From Ypsolopha sequella (taxonomy: Eukaryota; Arthropoda; Insecta; Lepidoptera; Ypsolophidae), in NCBI GenBank assembly GCA_934047225.1, contig OW203989.1, positions 19,505,977 through 19,569,976 of the forward strand: DNA of 64,000 nt, read 5' to 3'. How positions within the stretch are numbered: position 1 is the stretch's first letter; each line of letters opens with the position of its first letter. A program made the position numbers and the translations under genes. Below, piece after piece: positions 45,370 through 55,972 of the stretch. The notes beneath the pieces are model-generated. The model was not told where the DNA came from, made no database searches, and was given only the letters and a program-made list of their open reading frames with translations.

Positions 45370-45520
45370 GTTGACTATATGCCAACTGTTTTAGCGATAC
45401 AATTTCGGCATTTTCAAGGAGAGTGTCGTTAAACATAAATGCCGCGTAGTCGTCCTAAGAACGACACCCGTCTTGAAAATGCCGAAATTTTATCTCTGAA
45501 ACAGTTGGCATATAGTCAAC
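45370..45520. repeat. Foldback element with AACGACAC/GTGTCGTT inner arms
   Basis: GTTGACTATATGCCAACTGT pairs with ACAGTTGGCATATAGTCAAC at the outer ends. Inside, CAATTTCGGCATTTTCAAG pairs with CTTGAAAATGCCGAAATT, and AGTGTCGTT with AACGACAC. A related unpaired fragment (CGTCATCCTAAGAACGACAC) is at 62990-63008. Confidence 0.75.
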
Positions 45521-45610
45521 GATAATTATACGTAAGTTTTAAAGCCTTTATCTATACTACTATATAAAGTATATCTATACTACTATACCTATATATAATA
45601 TATATAAATA

Positions 45611-45742
45611 AATAATAAAAAGGTAAAAATGAAAATTTTACTCAAGATAATATTTCGGGCCCCAAATTCTCAACTGATACCGGGCCCAGTGGGGCCCGAA
45701 ATATATCTTGAGTAAAATTTTCATTTTTACCTTTTTATTATT
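45611..45742. mobile_element. 52-bp inverted repeat containing hammerhead-like motif 5
   Basis: Arms 45611-45663 and 45691-45742 are complementary with one mismatch, from AATAATAAAAAGG to the GGGCCCC blocks. The right arm and loop hold CTCAA-CTGATAC-C, stem II GGGCCC/GGGCCC with loop AGTG, GAAA, TATATC and TTGAG (45669-45712, plus). Stem I is CTCAA/TTGAG, and TATATC allows a two-pair stem III. The core reads CTGATAC in place of CTGATGA. The left arm repeats only the 3' part of the motif, so this is two partial copies joined head to head. Confidence 0.65.
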
Positions 45743-46229
45743 AACTTTTAATAAACAAAAACTACATTAAAAATCTTATAAAAAAGAGACAAATATATAT
45801 TTATCAAAAAATATACAAATAAAGTAGTAAATAAGTCGTGCCTGTACATTGAATATTTTTGCTAAATTTTTAATTAAATGGATATATTATAGAATTTTTT
45901 TTTAGAATCTGTATCTAACTAGAAAAACACTCAACAGATTTGAACGCAGTTTTCTATATTATCACCGTAGTGACCCTTGAGTTCATAAAACAACCGCCAA
46001 GCCAAAAGCTATCGATATTAGTCTATCCTACGCGCAAATAAAATTTACATTGACTGAAACATACACAACTAAACTGACGCATTGTGCACGCAACACAATA
46101 TAACTTGAGCTGCCACGCACGATGCCACGCGCACGCATTTGGTTTGTATCAGCGTTGGATGCCGGATTCGGAATTTCGTTTTGAATGCTGTTCGGGATTG
46201 CACAATTGATTTTTCAGGAATTTATGTGC

Positions 46230-46288
46230 ATAGTATTTGTAAACTTCCACCACTTTCTGAAGTGGTAAGTTTACAAATACTATATAGT
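46230..46288. repeat. Hairpin of about 27-bp arms
   Basis: ATAGTATTTGTAAACTTCCA and CACTTT are mirrored by AAGTGGTAAGTTTACAAATACTAT. Part of the left arm is the SINE-like tail also seen at 12570-12595. Confidence 0.65.
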
Positions 46289-47126
46289 AATCCTGTATAG
46301 CATTAAAATGTTGTATAAGTTAGAGTATTTCAGCCCGAACTACGGCGGCAATTAGGTTAATTCTTAGCACGTTAAGGCGTTAAAAGGGTGGAAAGAGGGC
46401 GTACACCTGTTGACTGATATCTGTGGGCTATTGTCTGTTCAAGGAAACCTACTCGGAGACACCTCTGACACCCCTCAGAGATATAAATGTGATTTACTTA
46501 GAAATTATAAACTTGTACTATTGATCGTAGGACTAATGAGAAAAAAAGTCCTACAGTAAAACTGTTTAGTAGAACTAATGGGAACAAACGCAAACATTTC
46601 GGAAGTGCCAGAAAATAAAGTGGAACTAGTGAAATAGTTATTTGTGCACCAAGAGAACAATTTTTTTTTATTGTTGCTTGTGCCTATTTTGAATCCCGAC
46701 CAAGCGGAGGATTTTATAATTAAATCACGAACGTAGCGAGTGCTTCTAAGTTAGAATCTTAAGCTTGGTAAGGGATTCAAAGGTAAAAGAAACAAAATGA
46801 ATTTGATCTCGTGTGACAACTTTTTACCTCACTAGCGAGAAAACACAAGATGTAAAGAAAGTTTATTTTCGAACGAACCTATAAGAATACAATAAAAACC
46901 ATACAAAAATATTGCACATAAAAAAAATGTAAGGAATGTTCATTGAATCTCAAAAGCCGTCAAAAATCGGAAAATATCTGATAAACCCTCAAAACAATAT
47001 TTAGTTATTGTTCTGAGAATAAACCGATCAAAAACGCAAATCAACACAATCATCACGCGGGCGTTTTACTCTAGCCGTTTCCGGCAGAAGTTTAGTTTAT
47101 ACGGACACCATAGTCTATGGTACAGA

Positions 47127-47235
47127 TTCCATACACACTGGGAGGCTATACACAGAATTACGAGAAGTTTACCTTGTCTATGGTATCCGACAAACTGCAG
47201 GGCTGTGTATAGCATCCCAATGTGTATGGAATCCT
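47127..47235. repeat. Inverted repeat with arms of about 31 bp
   Basis: GATTCCATACACACTGGGAGG and CTATACACAG pair with CTGTGTATAGCATCCCA and TGTGTATGGAATC across about 45 bases. It is non-coding. Confidence 0.65.
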
Positions 47236-47621
47236 TTAAGAGTGAAAGAGATAGCCACCATGTCGATGTTTTTCCCTTGAGCAGTTAATTAAGGAACACT
47301 TTCACTCACTGACTGAGCAAAATTGACTTTTGCTCACTGATTTAAAGCTAGTGAGGTGAAAACATAATTCAACGTTAGTTTATTTATTGTTCATGGACCT
47401 AGTGATTACAAGAATTATCAGTAGTTTCATCATGGAACTGTTAATTGTACTAGTGTCAACGAACGTTATTTGCTCTTACTTGACTTTTGATTATAACTTA
47501 TATGATATCTATTTATATAAATAATTCTCTCTCTGACTTACTGACTGACTGACTGATCTATCAACGCTAAGTAGGTTCCTCGTGTAAAGTAGTTTAAGAA
47601 AATCCTACGGGATCTGGGGAA

Positions 47622-47678
47622 AAGGGATCAAAAGGGATCAAAAGGGATCAAAGGGATCAAATAAATCAAAAGGGATCA
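47622..47678 (+). repeat. AAAAGGGATC minisatellite
   Basis: Five to six copies of a decamer AAAAGGGATC, with one interruption (AAATAAATC). It is followed by AACGCAAGCAACGCTGCGGA and GCATCCGCTAGTT, which looks like the end of a dispersed repeat. Confidence 0.8.
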
Positions 47679-47924
47679 ACGCAAGCAACGCTGCGGAGCA
47701 TCCGCTAGTTAGCAAACTTAAATTTTAAATATTTAAGAGGTCCCAACACTTAGTACAATTAGAAATATATATAATTTTAATGATACAAAGATACTCGTTC
47801 ATACATTCATTCACGCTTGTCTCTCAAAGAGGTAGGCAGAGACTACAGATTGTCATCTTCTACAATCCCGATACAACACAAACTCTTCTACTACGGGTGC
47901 TTTTGACTTTGTCTTTCTTCAGTA

Positions 47925-48300
47925 TGTCGCCGATTTGGTCGGCCTATCCCCTCGGCCACAGCTTCAGGCTTCGAGAACCGCGCCAAGCGGTTCTTCTTGC
48001 GACGGCAACGGCAAAGAGAATAAATGTATGAAGTTGTATAGAGCTGACCATGAGTCGCCGCTCGCGCGTCTTGTCCGGCTTCGAGTTACTTGCGCTCTCG
48101 CGACACAGCACACAGGAGCGCACAGGACGAACCTAGTGTCGAGCACTTTGAGCGAGCGAGCGCGCTATACATCCGATGCGATCGAAGGCACCGACGGGTG
48201 TCATGGCAGGGCAAAGCCCGTCGCAAAAACCGCCTGGAAGCGCAGCAAGAAGCGCCGCCAGAAGCCGAAAGCTGTGGCCCTGGCGTAAGTCCCGCTCGGT
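47925..48300 (+). other. GC-rich block with a 117-codon open frame, possible unrecognised exon or CpG-rich regulatory region
   Basis: GC content rises sharply over about 370 bp. One plus frame is open from a possible acceptor (TTTCTTCAG at about 47914-47922) to TAA at 48286-48288. It is basic at its end (KRSKKRRQKPK), but frames on the other strand are open too. A GC|GTAAGT donor-like site follows at 48286, and a start context GTGTCATGGCAGG is at 48201. No protein family is recognisable. It lies about 900 bp upstream of the nested gene, so it could also be its enhancer or an alternative first exon. Confidence 0.25.
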
Positions 48301-49110
48301 CGAACTTTACCTTCCATTTGGGCGCCATAAATTCTTTCGTCACTCTAATTTCATTAATTCTCTATATATTATGATTTTTAGCATTGGAAATATTGTAAAG
48401 GGAAAAAGGATTAATCAAGCTATTATTACAATGTAGATAATGTAGATAAGTAAACAAACAAAAACCTACTTGAATACCACAAGCTGCAGTCTTATCACGT
48501 GCAATCAACATCGGATTCACCTTTATGACTCACAATAAAAGTAAATAACACATCAAGTACTCATTATCTCGAGGAGATTTTGCTTGATTTATAAATCACT
48601 TTACGCTTACGCAACAATATTATCGGTAAGAACTTGCGCAATATAAGAAGTAATACCCGAATATTTCGAATAGAAATGAAATGGCAAATGGCTAACTTCA
48701 CGTTTTTAGGTAATTCATTGGTTTAAATTGGTTAGTTCAGATACAGGAATGCGTGTTCAGGATTAGGTAAAAGGGGGAGGAAAAGCAAAAAATTCTCTCT
48801 TGAAATGTACACGCTTTCATAGAATTGGTTATTATCTCCATAGGTCATATTTTTTTCAACCCACCTATTCGAACAACCTTTCTTCTATAAGTGCGACCAA
48901 AGTTGATCTTTTCTTCAAGAGACTTTCATAGAGACTAAAAGACGTTTCGGTTTTACACAGGATCACTAAAAGACAAAAAGTTAATATTGTCTGGTACTGT
49001 AAATCATTTCATGGAAATGTTCATTGAAATGTTTACAGTACTGCATAAGTACCCTACGTATCTTGAAGTGAGTACAATGTATGCATACAAAGATAGTAAA
49101 AGTTCTTAGG

Positions 49111-49118
49111 TATATAAA
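49111..49118 (+). promoter_or_regulatory. TATA box of the nested secreted-protein gene
   Basis: A TATATAAA sequence lies 91 bp before the ATG, which would leave a 5' UTR of about 60 bases. This fits a compact, strongly regulated secreted-protein gene with its own promoter inside the iRhom intron. Confidence 0.55.
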
Positions 49119-49201
49119 TGCGGCGTGTCATTAAATGTATTAGTTGTAAAATTGTCACTAATCTTTCCCCTTTCGTGAAGTCAAATTGTATCTTTGTCAA
49201 T

Positions 49202-49240
49202 ATGTCTCTAAAACTTGTGTTCAGCGTAGCCGTCACTTTG
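49202..49240 (+). CDS. Nested small secreted cysteine-rich protein, exon 1 (signal peptide start)
   Basis: This is the first coding exon of a three-exon gene nested in the largest iRhom intron on the opposite strand. The 39 bases read MSLKLVFSVAVTL and stop at TTG|GTAAGT, a strong donor, in phase 0. Together with exon 2 it makes a typical signal peptide, MSLKLVFSVAVTLTLLLAMS, cleaved perhaps near SSG-E (residue 22/23). A TATA box lies 91 bp upstream. I chose this ATG because it is the one that opens onto a hydrophobic leader and a consensus donor. An upstream ATG TAT TAG at about 49134 is near or before the likely transcription start. Confidence 0.72.
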
Positions 49241-49956
49241 GTAAGTGAATATAAAAATTGTTAGCTTTTCTTTTCTTCTCTTTAGGAAAAGTTGTTTATT
49301 TATAAGTGTTATGATCAGTGGATTACGTGGTTACTTTTAAAGATATCCGTCCTTTTAAACCCGGTTATAACCACTTTGGTTTGTTAGAAAAAGGTTTTTA
49401 TCTTATTGTTTTTGTTACCAAGCAAAAGTTATATATTATATAAATTATAAAAATATATTAATTCTTACTTTATTTTTATATATATGAATTAACTTCTCCA
49501 GCATTTTTTAGATTATTTCTGGCAAGATCTTAAATATGTTTTAATATGTTCTGTACAGAATTACCATTTCATTTTCTAATTGAACGACCATGGAACGTGG
49601 ATAAAACATCGCCTGAATTTGATAACCTTTAAATGCCATCTTTACCATCATCTTCAAAATGATTATTCCCTGTCCATTCTTGACACACAAAATACCGCTA
49701 ATACCTAAAATGGTCAGAAAGCAACCGTTTTTCATATACAAAGTTATCGTAAAAAAGGATTTTATGGAGCGCACTTAATGTGGTCGAAACAATTTGTCCC
49801 AAAAAGTAGAAAATAGTTTTTGGGTATTGCATGTCGTGAAATTATACAGGCCAGTGCATAAGATGCCCAGTAAGCAGTCAGAAAGACGTTGCACTTTGAT
49901 GCCAACCAATGCTGTCGATAAATGTGACATATTTTTTACTGTTTTGTGTTTTTCAG

Positions 49957-50049
49957 ACATTGCTGCTGGCTATGTCATCTGGTGAATCTTTATATGCAGA
50001 GCGATTGAGTTTTCGAGGTCTTCAAAAATGTAACCACACTGAAACCCCG
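49957..50049 (+). CDS. Nested small secreted cysteine-rich protein, exon 2
   Basis: This exon of 93 bases (31 codons) starts in phase 0 after a T-rich tract ending TTTTTCAG and ends at CCG|GTAAGT, also phase 0. It encodes the rest of the hydrophobic leader (TLLLAMSSGE) and the start of the mature protein, SLYAERLSFRGLQKC then NHTETP. It contains one N-glycosylation sequon, NHT, and the first cysteine (Cys38). Confidence 0.75.
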
Positions 50050-50659
50050 GTAAGTAAAGAGAATAAAATGTTGTAAAGCCCAAAGAAAAATATATATTTA
50101 CGCTACACTTTTAGGGTTCCGTACCCAAAAGGTGCCAAATAGGACCTTTTATTACTAAGGCTCCGCTGTCTGTCCGTCTATCTATTTGGTCAGATTGTAG
50201 TACATACCTAATGGACTAGACTAAGGCATGGCATATAAGGTGAAACATGCCCGCGCCAACCATTAGTTAGGAAATATTTGAGTTTAAAAAAAAATGTGTG
50301 ACCCCCAACGCACCGAGATACGGGCGTTGTTAGAGGCAGCGTCGTCTATGAAACAGCTGTTTACGCGCAGCGTTCTAAAATAGACCTTCACCATGCGAAT
50401 TAAAGTCTATTTATTTGATATAGTTTTTCAGTATGATCATATTGATCATTTATTATGTAGTTTTATTTAAAAGTCGCAGTCTTTTACACTATAAACCTAT
50501 AATTTAAGATACTGGTACATATAATGTCAATTTTCAGTACTAACATTTTTGCATTTTTTTTAGGAATGATAATCCAAATTTAATATTTTTTTTTGTGCAT
50601 AAATGAGACGACATTAAGCTACCAGCTTAACAAGCTAATTTAAATGTTTATTAAGTGTG

Positions 50660-50885
50660 TGCTGTAAAAAAATATTACGAACCTTATCTTGGAAACGGAT
50701 GGCATTTAGGACGAACTGTTTTTGAAAATTTAATTTTAGTTATCAAACTGATAATAAAAACGAAATTGAATACGTAGATTAATCTTGAAATCAACTTTCA
50801 AACAAAAAACAAACAATGGAAATAGCTATTGAATTACAGAAATGATGAACTTATGAATCTATAAGAAAATTTCGGCAATTATTAT
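50660..50885 (-). repeat. Dispersed repeat carrying the unoccupied site of the 43900-44198 insertion
   Basis: Read on the minus strand it matches 43771-43888 (AATTGCCGAAATTTTCT…GAAAGTTGATTTCAAGA) and then 44210-44290 (AAAAACAGTTCGTC.TAAATG) without interruption. The position equivalent to the target repeat is at 50745-50755, with two differences. It lies in intron 2 of the nested gene. Confidence 0.7.
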
Positions 50886-51105
50886 TTGTGCCCAAAGTAC
50901 GACGACAACACTCTTTTCAAGTTGGGAAGCAAAAATCATCGGTAAAACTAAGGATCAAGACTGTTAAGACTGTCTAGACGGTGCAGCCTATAGAAACACC
51001 TTTGACACCCCCTTAGAGATAATATATTGACAATATACTTTGTTATAAATAAAATTATTTACAAGTTCAGTGTTACTATATATTACTTGAAACTTTTTGT
51101 TCTAG

Positions 51106-51273
51106 GGTTTGTCATGCCTCAACTGCAACGAAGTCCTACTCTGCACGAAACTAGGTGGCATATCCTACGAATGTAGTGGCTGGTGGCCAAACTGTGTCGA
51201 TGGCGCCTGCGCACAGGACCCTAGTGAAGAATGTGCGGCAACCACTACAGAATCCCCACCAACAACTCAGTAA
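51106..51273 (+). CDS. Nested small secreted cysteine-rich protein, exon 3 (CBM14-like cysteine pattern), to stop
   Basis: This terminal exon follows TTTTTGTTCTAG and runs 55 codons to TAA, giving a 99-residue precursor. It holds seven of the eight cysteines (48, 51, 57, 67, 74, 79, 87) and a Thr/Ser/Pro tail, AATTTESPPTTQ, which could be O-glycosylated. If Cys48 and Cys74 are set aside, the spacing is C-x12-C-x5-C-x9-C-x11-C-x7-C. This is close to the six-cysteine peritrophin-A/CBM14 chitin-binding pattern, and the remaining two would make a fourth disulfide. The aromatic residue usual before the third CBM14 cysteine is absent (NEVLLC), while GWW sits after Cys67, so chitin binding is inference. 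An orphan lepidopteran secreted peptide is the alternative. Confidence 0.72.
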   Translation, partial: GLSCLNCNEVLLCTKLGGISYECSGWWPNCVDGACAQDPSEECAATTTESPPTTQ

Positions 51274-51695
51274 CCTACCAAAGTAACAACCAACTAGATC
51301 TAACTTGATCATCTGCCGTAATTATCAAGGACCGGAAGCCGAAATCTGCTTTATATTAGTATTTATGATTTCCTGTATTCATAAAGTTATTGCTGTTCTC
51401 AATTATTTCTTATATTATTTCTTTAATTATATCCTGCTTCTATTACAGCTGCATTATTCTACAAATGTATACTACTGCATGCATGCATATATTGCATATA
51501 TAAGTAAGATGGATGGTAACATTCACACAAAAAATCATTGTACAGAAATTATAATATTTTGACTTAGTGATTATTCATAATATTATTGACAGTAATTAAT
51601 GTTCTAAATATTTTATTATTGATCTGTTTGTTAAATGCATTCAAAATCAGTAGGCTTTATTTTAGTTTACTGCATAATAGCAATGAGGTGGATGA

Positions 51696-51701
51696 AATAA
51701 A
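51696..51701 (+). terminator. Candidate polyadenylation signal of the nested gene
   Basis: An AATAAA hexamer lies about 420 bp after the TAA stop, with T-rich sequence downstream. It is a common motif in AT-rich DNA, so it is only a candidate. Confidence 0.3.
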
Positions 51702-51976
51702 AACTAAATTACCTTTTAACAATATTAGTAGCTGTCAGGCATTACAACTTATTAGTACTGACAGCATTACAAACTACACATATCAGTACACATCCCCTTT
51801 TTACCGACTATAATTGGGTGGTAAGCCCTATCGCCGTACTTCGGAAACAAATGGACCAACACCTTAAGGATGCACCGAGCTTTTTACAAACACAAACACT
51901 TCTTTATAACCCTTGTTTGAAGTAGTTATTTTGTTTAATCGTATGGCTTATAAAAGTTTTCAAGTCGTTCATATTA

Positions 51977-52232
51977 TTATTGGGGATGTCTTAAGCCATT
52001 CAGCTGCGTCTTCTGTAAGGATGAACAGGTCAGAAATGTTTCCATTAAACTTTCGGGTTGGGCATTCTCGGATGATGTGGTCCACATTTTGCACCTCGGC
52101 ACCGCAGTCGCAGGCTGGTGATGTTCTCCACCCACATCGGTGCATGTACTCTCCGGTGCGACCATGGCCGCAACGGAGCCTGTTAAGAAGGCACCAGGAT
52201 CTACGAGGGGGATCTATTACTTTGAAGTAGTA
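51977..52232 (-). pseudogene. Non-LTR retrotransposon C-terminal (RNase H / zinc-knuckle region) relic
   Basis: The minus frame reads LLNRLRCGHGRTGEYMHRCG, WRTSPACDCGAEVQNVDHII and RECPTRKFNGNISDLF. This is the LNRLRTGHGR…CDCGA.Q.VDHI..ECP pattern found at the end of LINE ORF2 proteins. The rest of the element is missing. The plus-strand frame over the same bases is a shadow. Confidence 0.75.
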
Positions 52233-52639
52233 AACAATTAAATTAAAATCTAGGGAAATATATTGGTATTATTGGGGATATGTACTAGACTGTATACAAG
52301 ATGGAAACACGATTTGATAAAGTTGGCTTGATAGAATAAATTCGCAAAGTTACCTCTTTTCAAGTATTTTTTTTTACTTTTTCCCTACTGTTTTATATAA
52401 ATAAGTAATTTGATATGATGATTCAATTACTTAAATAAAGTTCATAAGTAACTGAATCGTTTATATACGATAGATTTTTATTTAAGAACAATATGACGAA
52501 AATAACAACGAAAAACATGGAAAAAGTGCAAAAGTTCGGTTATTTTCTTTACTCTTTACACACAAAGAAAAAGATAGAGACAAAGGCATACGCTCGGTGC
52601 GCCCTTAACGTTTCTTCCAAAGCACGCAAAACAAATACA

Positions 52640-52735
52640 ATTGAATGTGCTCCGCGGGGATTGAACCCACGACCTCTGGGTTATCAAGCGAGCGCTCTAT
52701 CACTCGGCCACAAAGGCGGTCAACTAGTCTTGCTT
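52640..52735 (-). repeat. tRNA-derived SINE or tRNA pseudogene (Ile-GAT-like loop)
   Basis: On the minus strand TGGCCGAGTGATAGAGCG (A box), a loop TTGATAA and GTGGGTTCAATCCCCGC (B box) are spaced like a tRNA. The acceptor ends do not pair and the anticodon stem has mismatches. A GAT anticodon is not expected for nuclear tRNA-Ile. I therefore call it SINE-like, not a tRNA gene. Confidence 0.6.
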
Positions 52736-52839
52736 AATAGTAAATTTATTTAAGGTTCAATTATTTCAGGGAGGGAGGGTAATCTTGTCACTTTAGACCG
52801 CTCGGAAAAGTATTGCACCTTAAAAAAAAATCCTCGGTT

Positions 52840-53136
52840 TTACTTTTTGTAAACCCAAAAGGTAACCAACGTGCCCAAAGGGTAACCAACGGGACCCTAT
52901 TACTAAGACTCCACTGTCGGTCCGTCTGTCCGTCTGCCACTAGGCTGTATCTCATGTACCGTGATAGTTCGACAGTTAAAATTTTCACATTTTCTGTTGC
53001 CGCTATAACAACAAATACAAAAATCAGAATAAAATTTATATTTAAGGGGGCTTTCATACCACAAACGTGATTTTTTTGCTGTTTTTATAAATGGAACCCT
53101 ACGTGTGCGAGTCCGACTCGCACTTGACCGGTTTTT
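52840..53136 (+). repeat. Dispersed repeat GGGTTCCGTACCC…CACTTGACCGG, copy 2
   Basis: From GTAAACCCAAAAGGTAACC to GAGTCCGACTCGCACTTGAC it follows 41208-41505 closely, with a small duplication of AAAGGGTAACCAACG near its start. Confidence 0.8.
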
Positions 53137-53199
53137 TAGATAAGGTTAAAGTAGAAGTTGTCTGTCAAAGAACTAAAGTAATAAAATTAACTTCAAAGA

Positions 53200-53402
53200 T
53201 TAGCAGATTCAAGTGGCAGGAGTAGACGTGTTCTCGAGTGGAGGCCATGTCTAAGATGACGTAGTATGGGACGACCTGCCTCCAGGTGGACCAATTACAT
53301 GAAGAAGACTGCAGGTTATGGTTAGATAAGGACGGCCGAAGATCAAGTGCTATCGCGCGCCTTGGGAGTGGCCTATGTCCAGCAATGAACTGTAAAGTAA
53401 TC

Positions 53403-53447
<45 letters not shown>
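53200..53447 (+). pseudogene. RTE-type LINE C-terminal relic ending in (GAT)n
   Basis: The frame contains RRVLEWRPC, MGRPASRWTNYMKKTAG and, after stops, LGVAYVQQ. It is followed by a 14-unit GAT/ATG repeat at 53401-53447. This matches the C-terminus and microsatellite tail typical of lepidopteran RTE-like elements. Confidence 0.72.
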
Positions 53448-53448
<1 letters not shown>

Positions 53449-55582
53449 TTTATATTTTAAGCAAATGCAATTAAGTAGGATGTATGGTATTGACCCCCTT
53501 AACACCACCACCACCCACTGCCTTGGCCCACGCGTGGTCTTTCCATTACCTTGGACTTTGCACTGTAGGTCACTTTGTATATTTAGCCGGTATATTACCG
53601 TTCAAATAGTTTACCTGCAATTATTTCCTAGAAAAACTCTATTTACCAGAGAAAATCGCTTTCAAAGTCTGTTTAGTGGATGAAACATTGCACTAACTGA
53701 ACTTATGTTGTACTTGTTGTATCCACTTTAAAGTTACTACATAATAGTTCAAACCACAGTCTACAAGGTATCTCTAGCGGATGATCTTTGAGGTTTCACT
53801 TTAATTGAACGAGCGAGCGAAGCGAGCAAAGTTCTCCGAATCTACTTGAACAATCCGGCGTTTGTTTGTATGTATAAATGTTTGTTCCACGATAACTCGA
53901 GTATCGTCGATCGGAACGTTATGAAATTTGGTAGGCGAGTAAACGAGACAAAAAACTGAGCCAAACCGTTCAAGGAGTTGGCGAGATATGGGGTTGTAAG
54001 AAGGGATCGTGAGTTCACAGTTCGGAGAGAACTACTAGTTAAATACAGAAAGCATATAAAAATATGTTTTATTTAAACACATATTATTTGTTGTTTATTT
54101 TATTTATTTAAAACAATTTTAAAACAATGCCCTGCAAAACTGTATAAACAGTTTGACTGCAGGAATGAGTCTCGTGAGTAACAAAACAAAATAAATAATT
54201 TTCTATTATTTAAAATTAAAATATAAAAAAGAACAAATAATACATTGTTTACGATTAATTATTGAGTGTCTCTAAAAGATAATTTGTAAGAGACCTCCTA
54301 CACTTATATTTATTATTAACTTATATATATTCGACTTATACCTGACTAGACTAATATAAGATATTTCGATTCTCCAGTTTTGTAATGAACTGGCTAGAAA
54401 TAATTATAACGCTCAAAAAACAATTATAGTAAAAAACAAATATTGAACGACTCAAACGTACTTCTAAGTAGGGCAATGTCAAAAGCACCCGGAATAAAAG
54501 ATTTTGTATGACTAGATTGATGGATGTGAAAGAGATGAAAGAGGTGTGACTAGATCGTTACAGATGGAAATCTGTAGCCTTTGCCTACCTTAAGAATCTT
54601 TTATCTACTTACATTTCTAGATTTCTAGAAAATATTGCTACACCTTTAAATAAAATGTGAATAAATATGATTTTATTAACAGATCTGCAAAAGCCTAATT
54701 CGAAGGAAAAGTTGGAGATACTCATTGTGCTTATGACAACTTGTCAAAGTTTCAGTTTACAGCCGGCTTTAGGTCTATAATTATATTCCGGTCCTGAGCG
54801 CCATTCAAAAAATAAAACTCGAATGTTCTAGAAAATTTCCTAGCCATCATTATTTATTTGTCAAAGAGCTGATTAGAACTATAAAATAAAATAATATTAA
54901 TATTCTTACTTGATCACGTAGGGTTACGATACAGCGCTCACAGTCTTGTCTCACTCATTGATACAAATTTGTAAGACGCAGTCTTACGCTTAAGGGTTGG
55001 CCTGGCTCAAGAAGCTATATACCATACTAGAGCGTTTATTTCCCACAACAAGACTGCGACAAAAATATTACTTTCAAATTCTTTACCTTTCAAGAGTAAT
55101 AGAGATAGAATTATACTCGAAGAGAATAAAGTTTCAGAAGTAAAAGAAAAAGAGTCGCACAAGAGAATGAGGGTCATATATTTTAGTGTGCGGATTTCAA
55201 TAAAGGTAAGCACTTCTGTTTGGTTATAAGCTTTTTGATCTTGACGGGATGTTTAAGGGTCGACTCCGCCAAGCATGTTTTCGCGTTTGGACAATTTAGC
55301 ATATTAAATTAGAATATTTTTATTAATAAATAAAATTTGTGTAATTACTAGCTAAGAAGTCAAGTTACACATTATGTATTTTTCAGATTTGACACAAGTA
55401 TCACAATAAAAAGGAAATAAAAATCTAGAAATATTATTTTAATTTTTTTGCTCTATTTCAATTTATTTATTTAAGCCAAGCCAATTACACAAACTTAAAA
55501 CTAGGTATACAATTATGTTTAGATCTAAACGGTACTAACGTCTTGTGTACAATTAATTAGGCACAAAGAGGTTATAAGGTTA

Positions 55583-55972
55583 GTTTTCAATGCATGTGCT
55601 CGTAAAAGCCCACTTTTTATGCATCAAAACCGAACAAAAAGTCGATTATTTTGCCCTATGGCTTTTTTTTTTTTTTTATTTATTTACAATGGTTGGCTAA
55701 CCTGCAGACTTTCCTGTGTACCATAGATGTTATACTTTTTTTTCCACTGTTTAACGGCTCTGGATACAGTCCTTTTGAGCCAATTATAATTTAAAGTTCA
55801 CAAGATTATATTTGTTTTCATTTCCTCACACTATGCATTGAAAAACGTAGTATGATACACGGGCGTAAAAGCAATAAATTTCTCGGTTACGTTTAAAACA
55901 CTCGCTACGCTCGTGTTTTAAATCGTCCTCGTAATTTATTCCTTTGCGCCCTTGTAGCATAAACTACTATTA
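55583..55972 (-). repeat. Dispersed repeat B, copy 3 (reverse orientation)
   Basis: It is the reverse complement of 31567-31955, including CTCTGGATACAGTCCTTTTG and CACTCGCTACGCTCGTGTTT. It ends in TAGCATAAACTACTATT. Confidence 0.8.

Noticed and set aside
51913..52230. Plus-strand 105-codon frame
   Set aside because: The minus strand carries the recognisable LINE C-terminal peptide; the plus frame is its shadow.
52655..52728. Possible tRNA-Ile gene on the minus strand
   Set aside because: The acceptor stem cannot form, the anticodon stem has mismatches and a GAT anticodon is not expected for nuclear tRNA-Ile. A SINE or pseudogene explains it.
53405..53683. Frame starting with 14 methionines
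   Set aside because: It is a translation of the GAT/ATG microsatellite at the end of a LINE relic.
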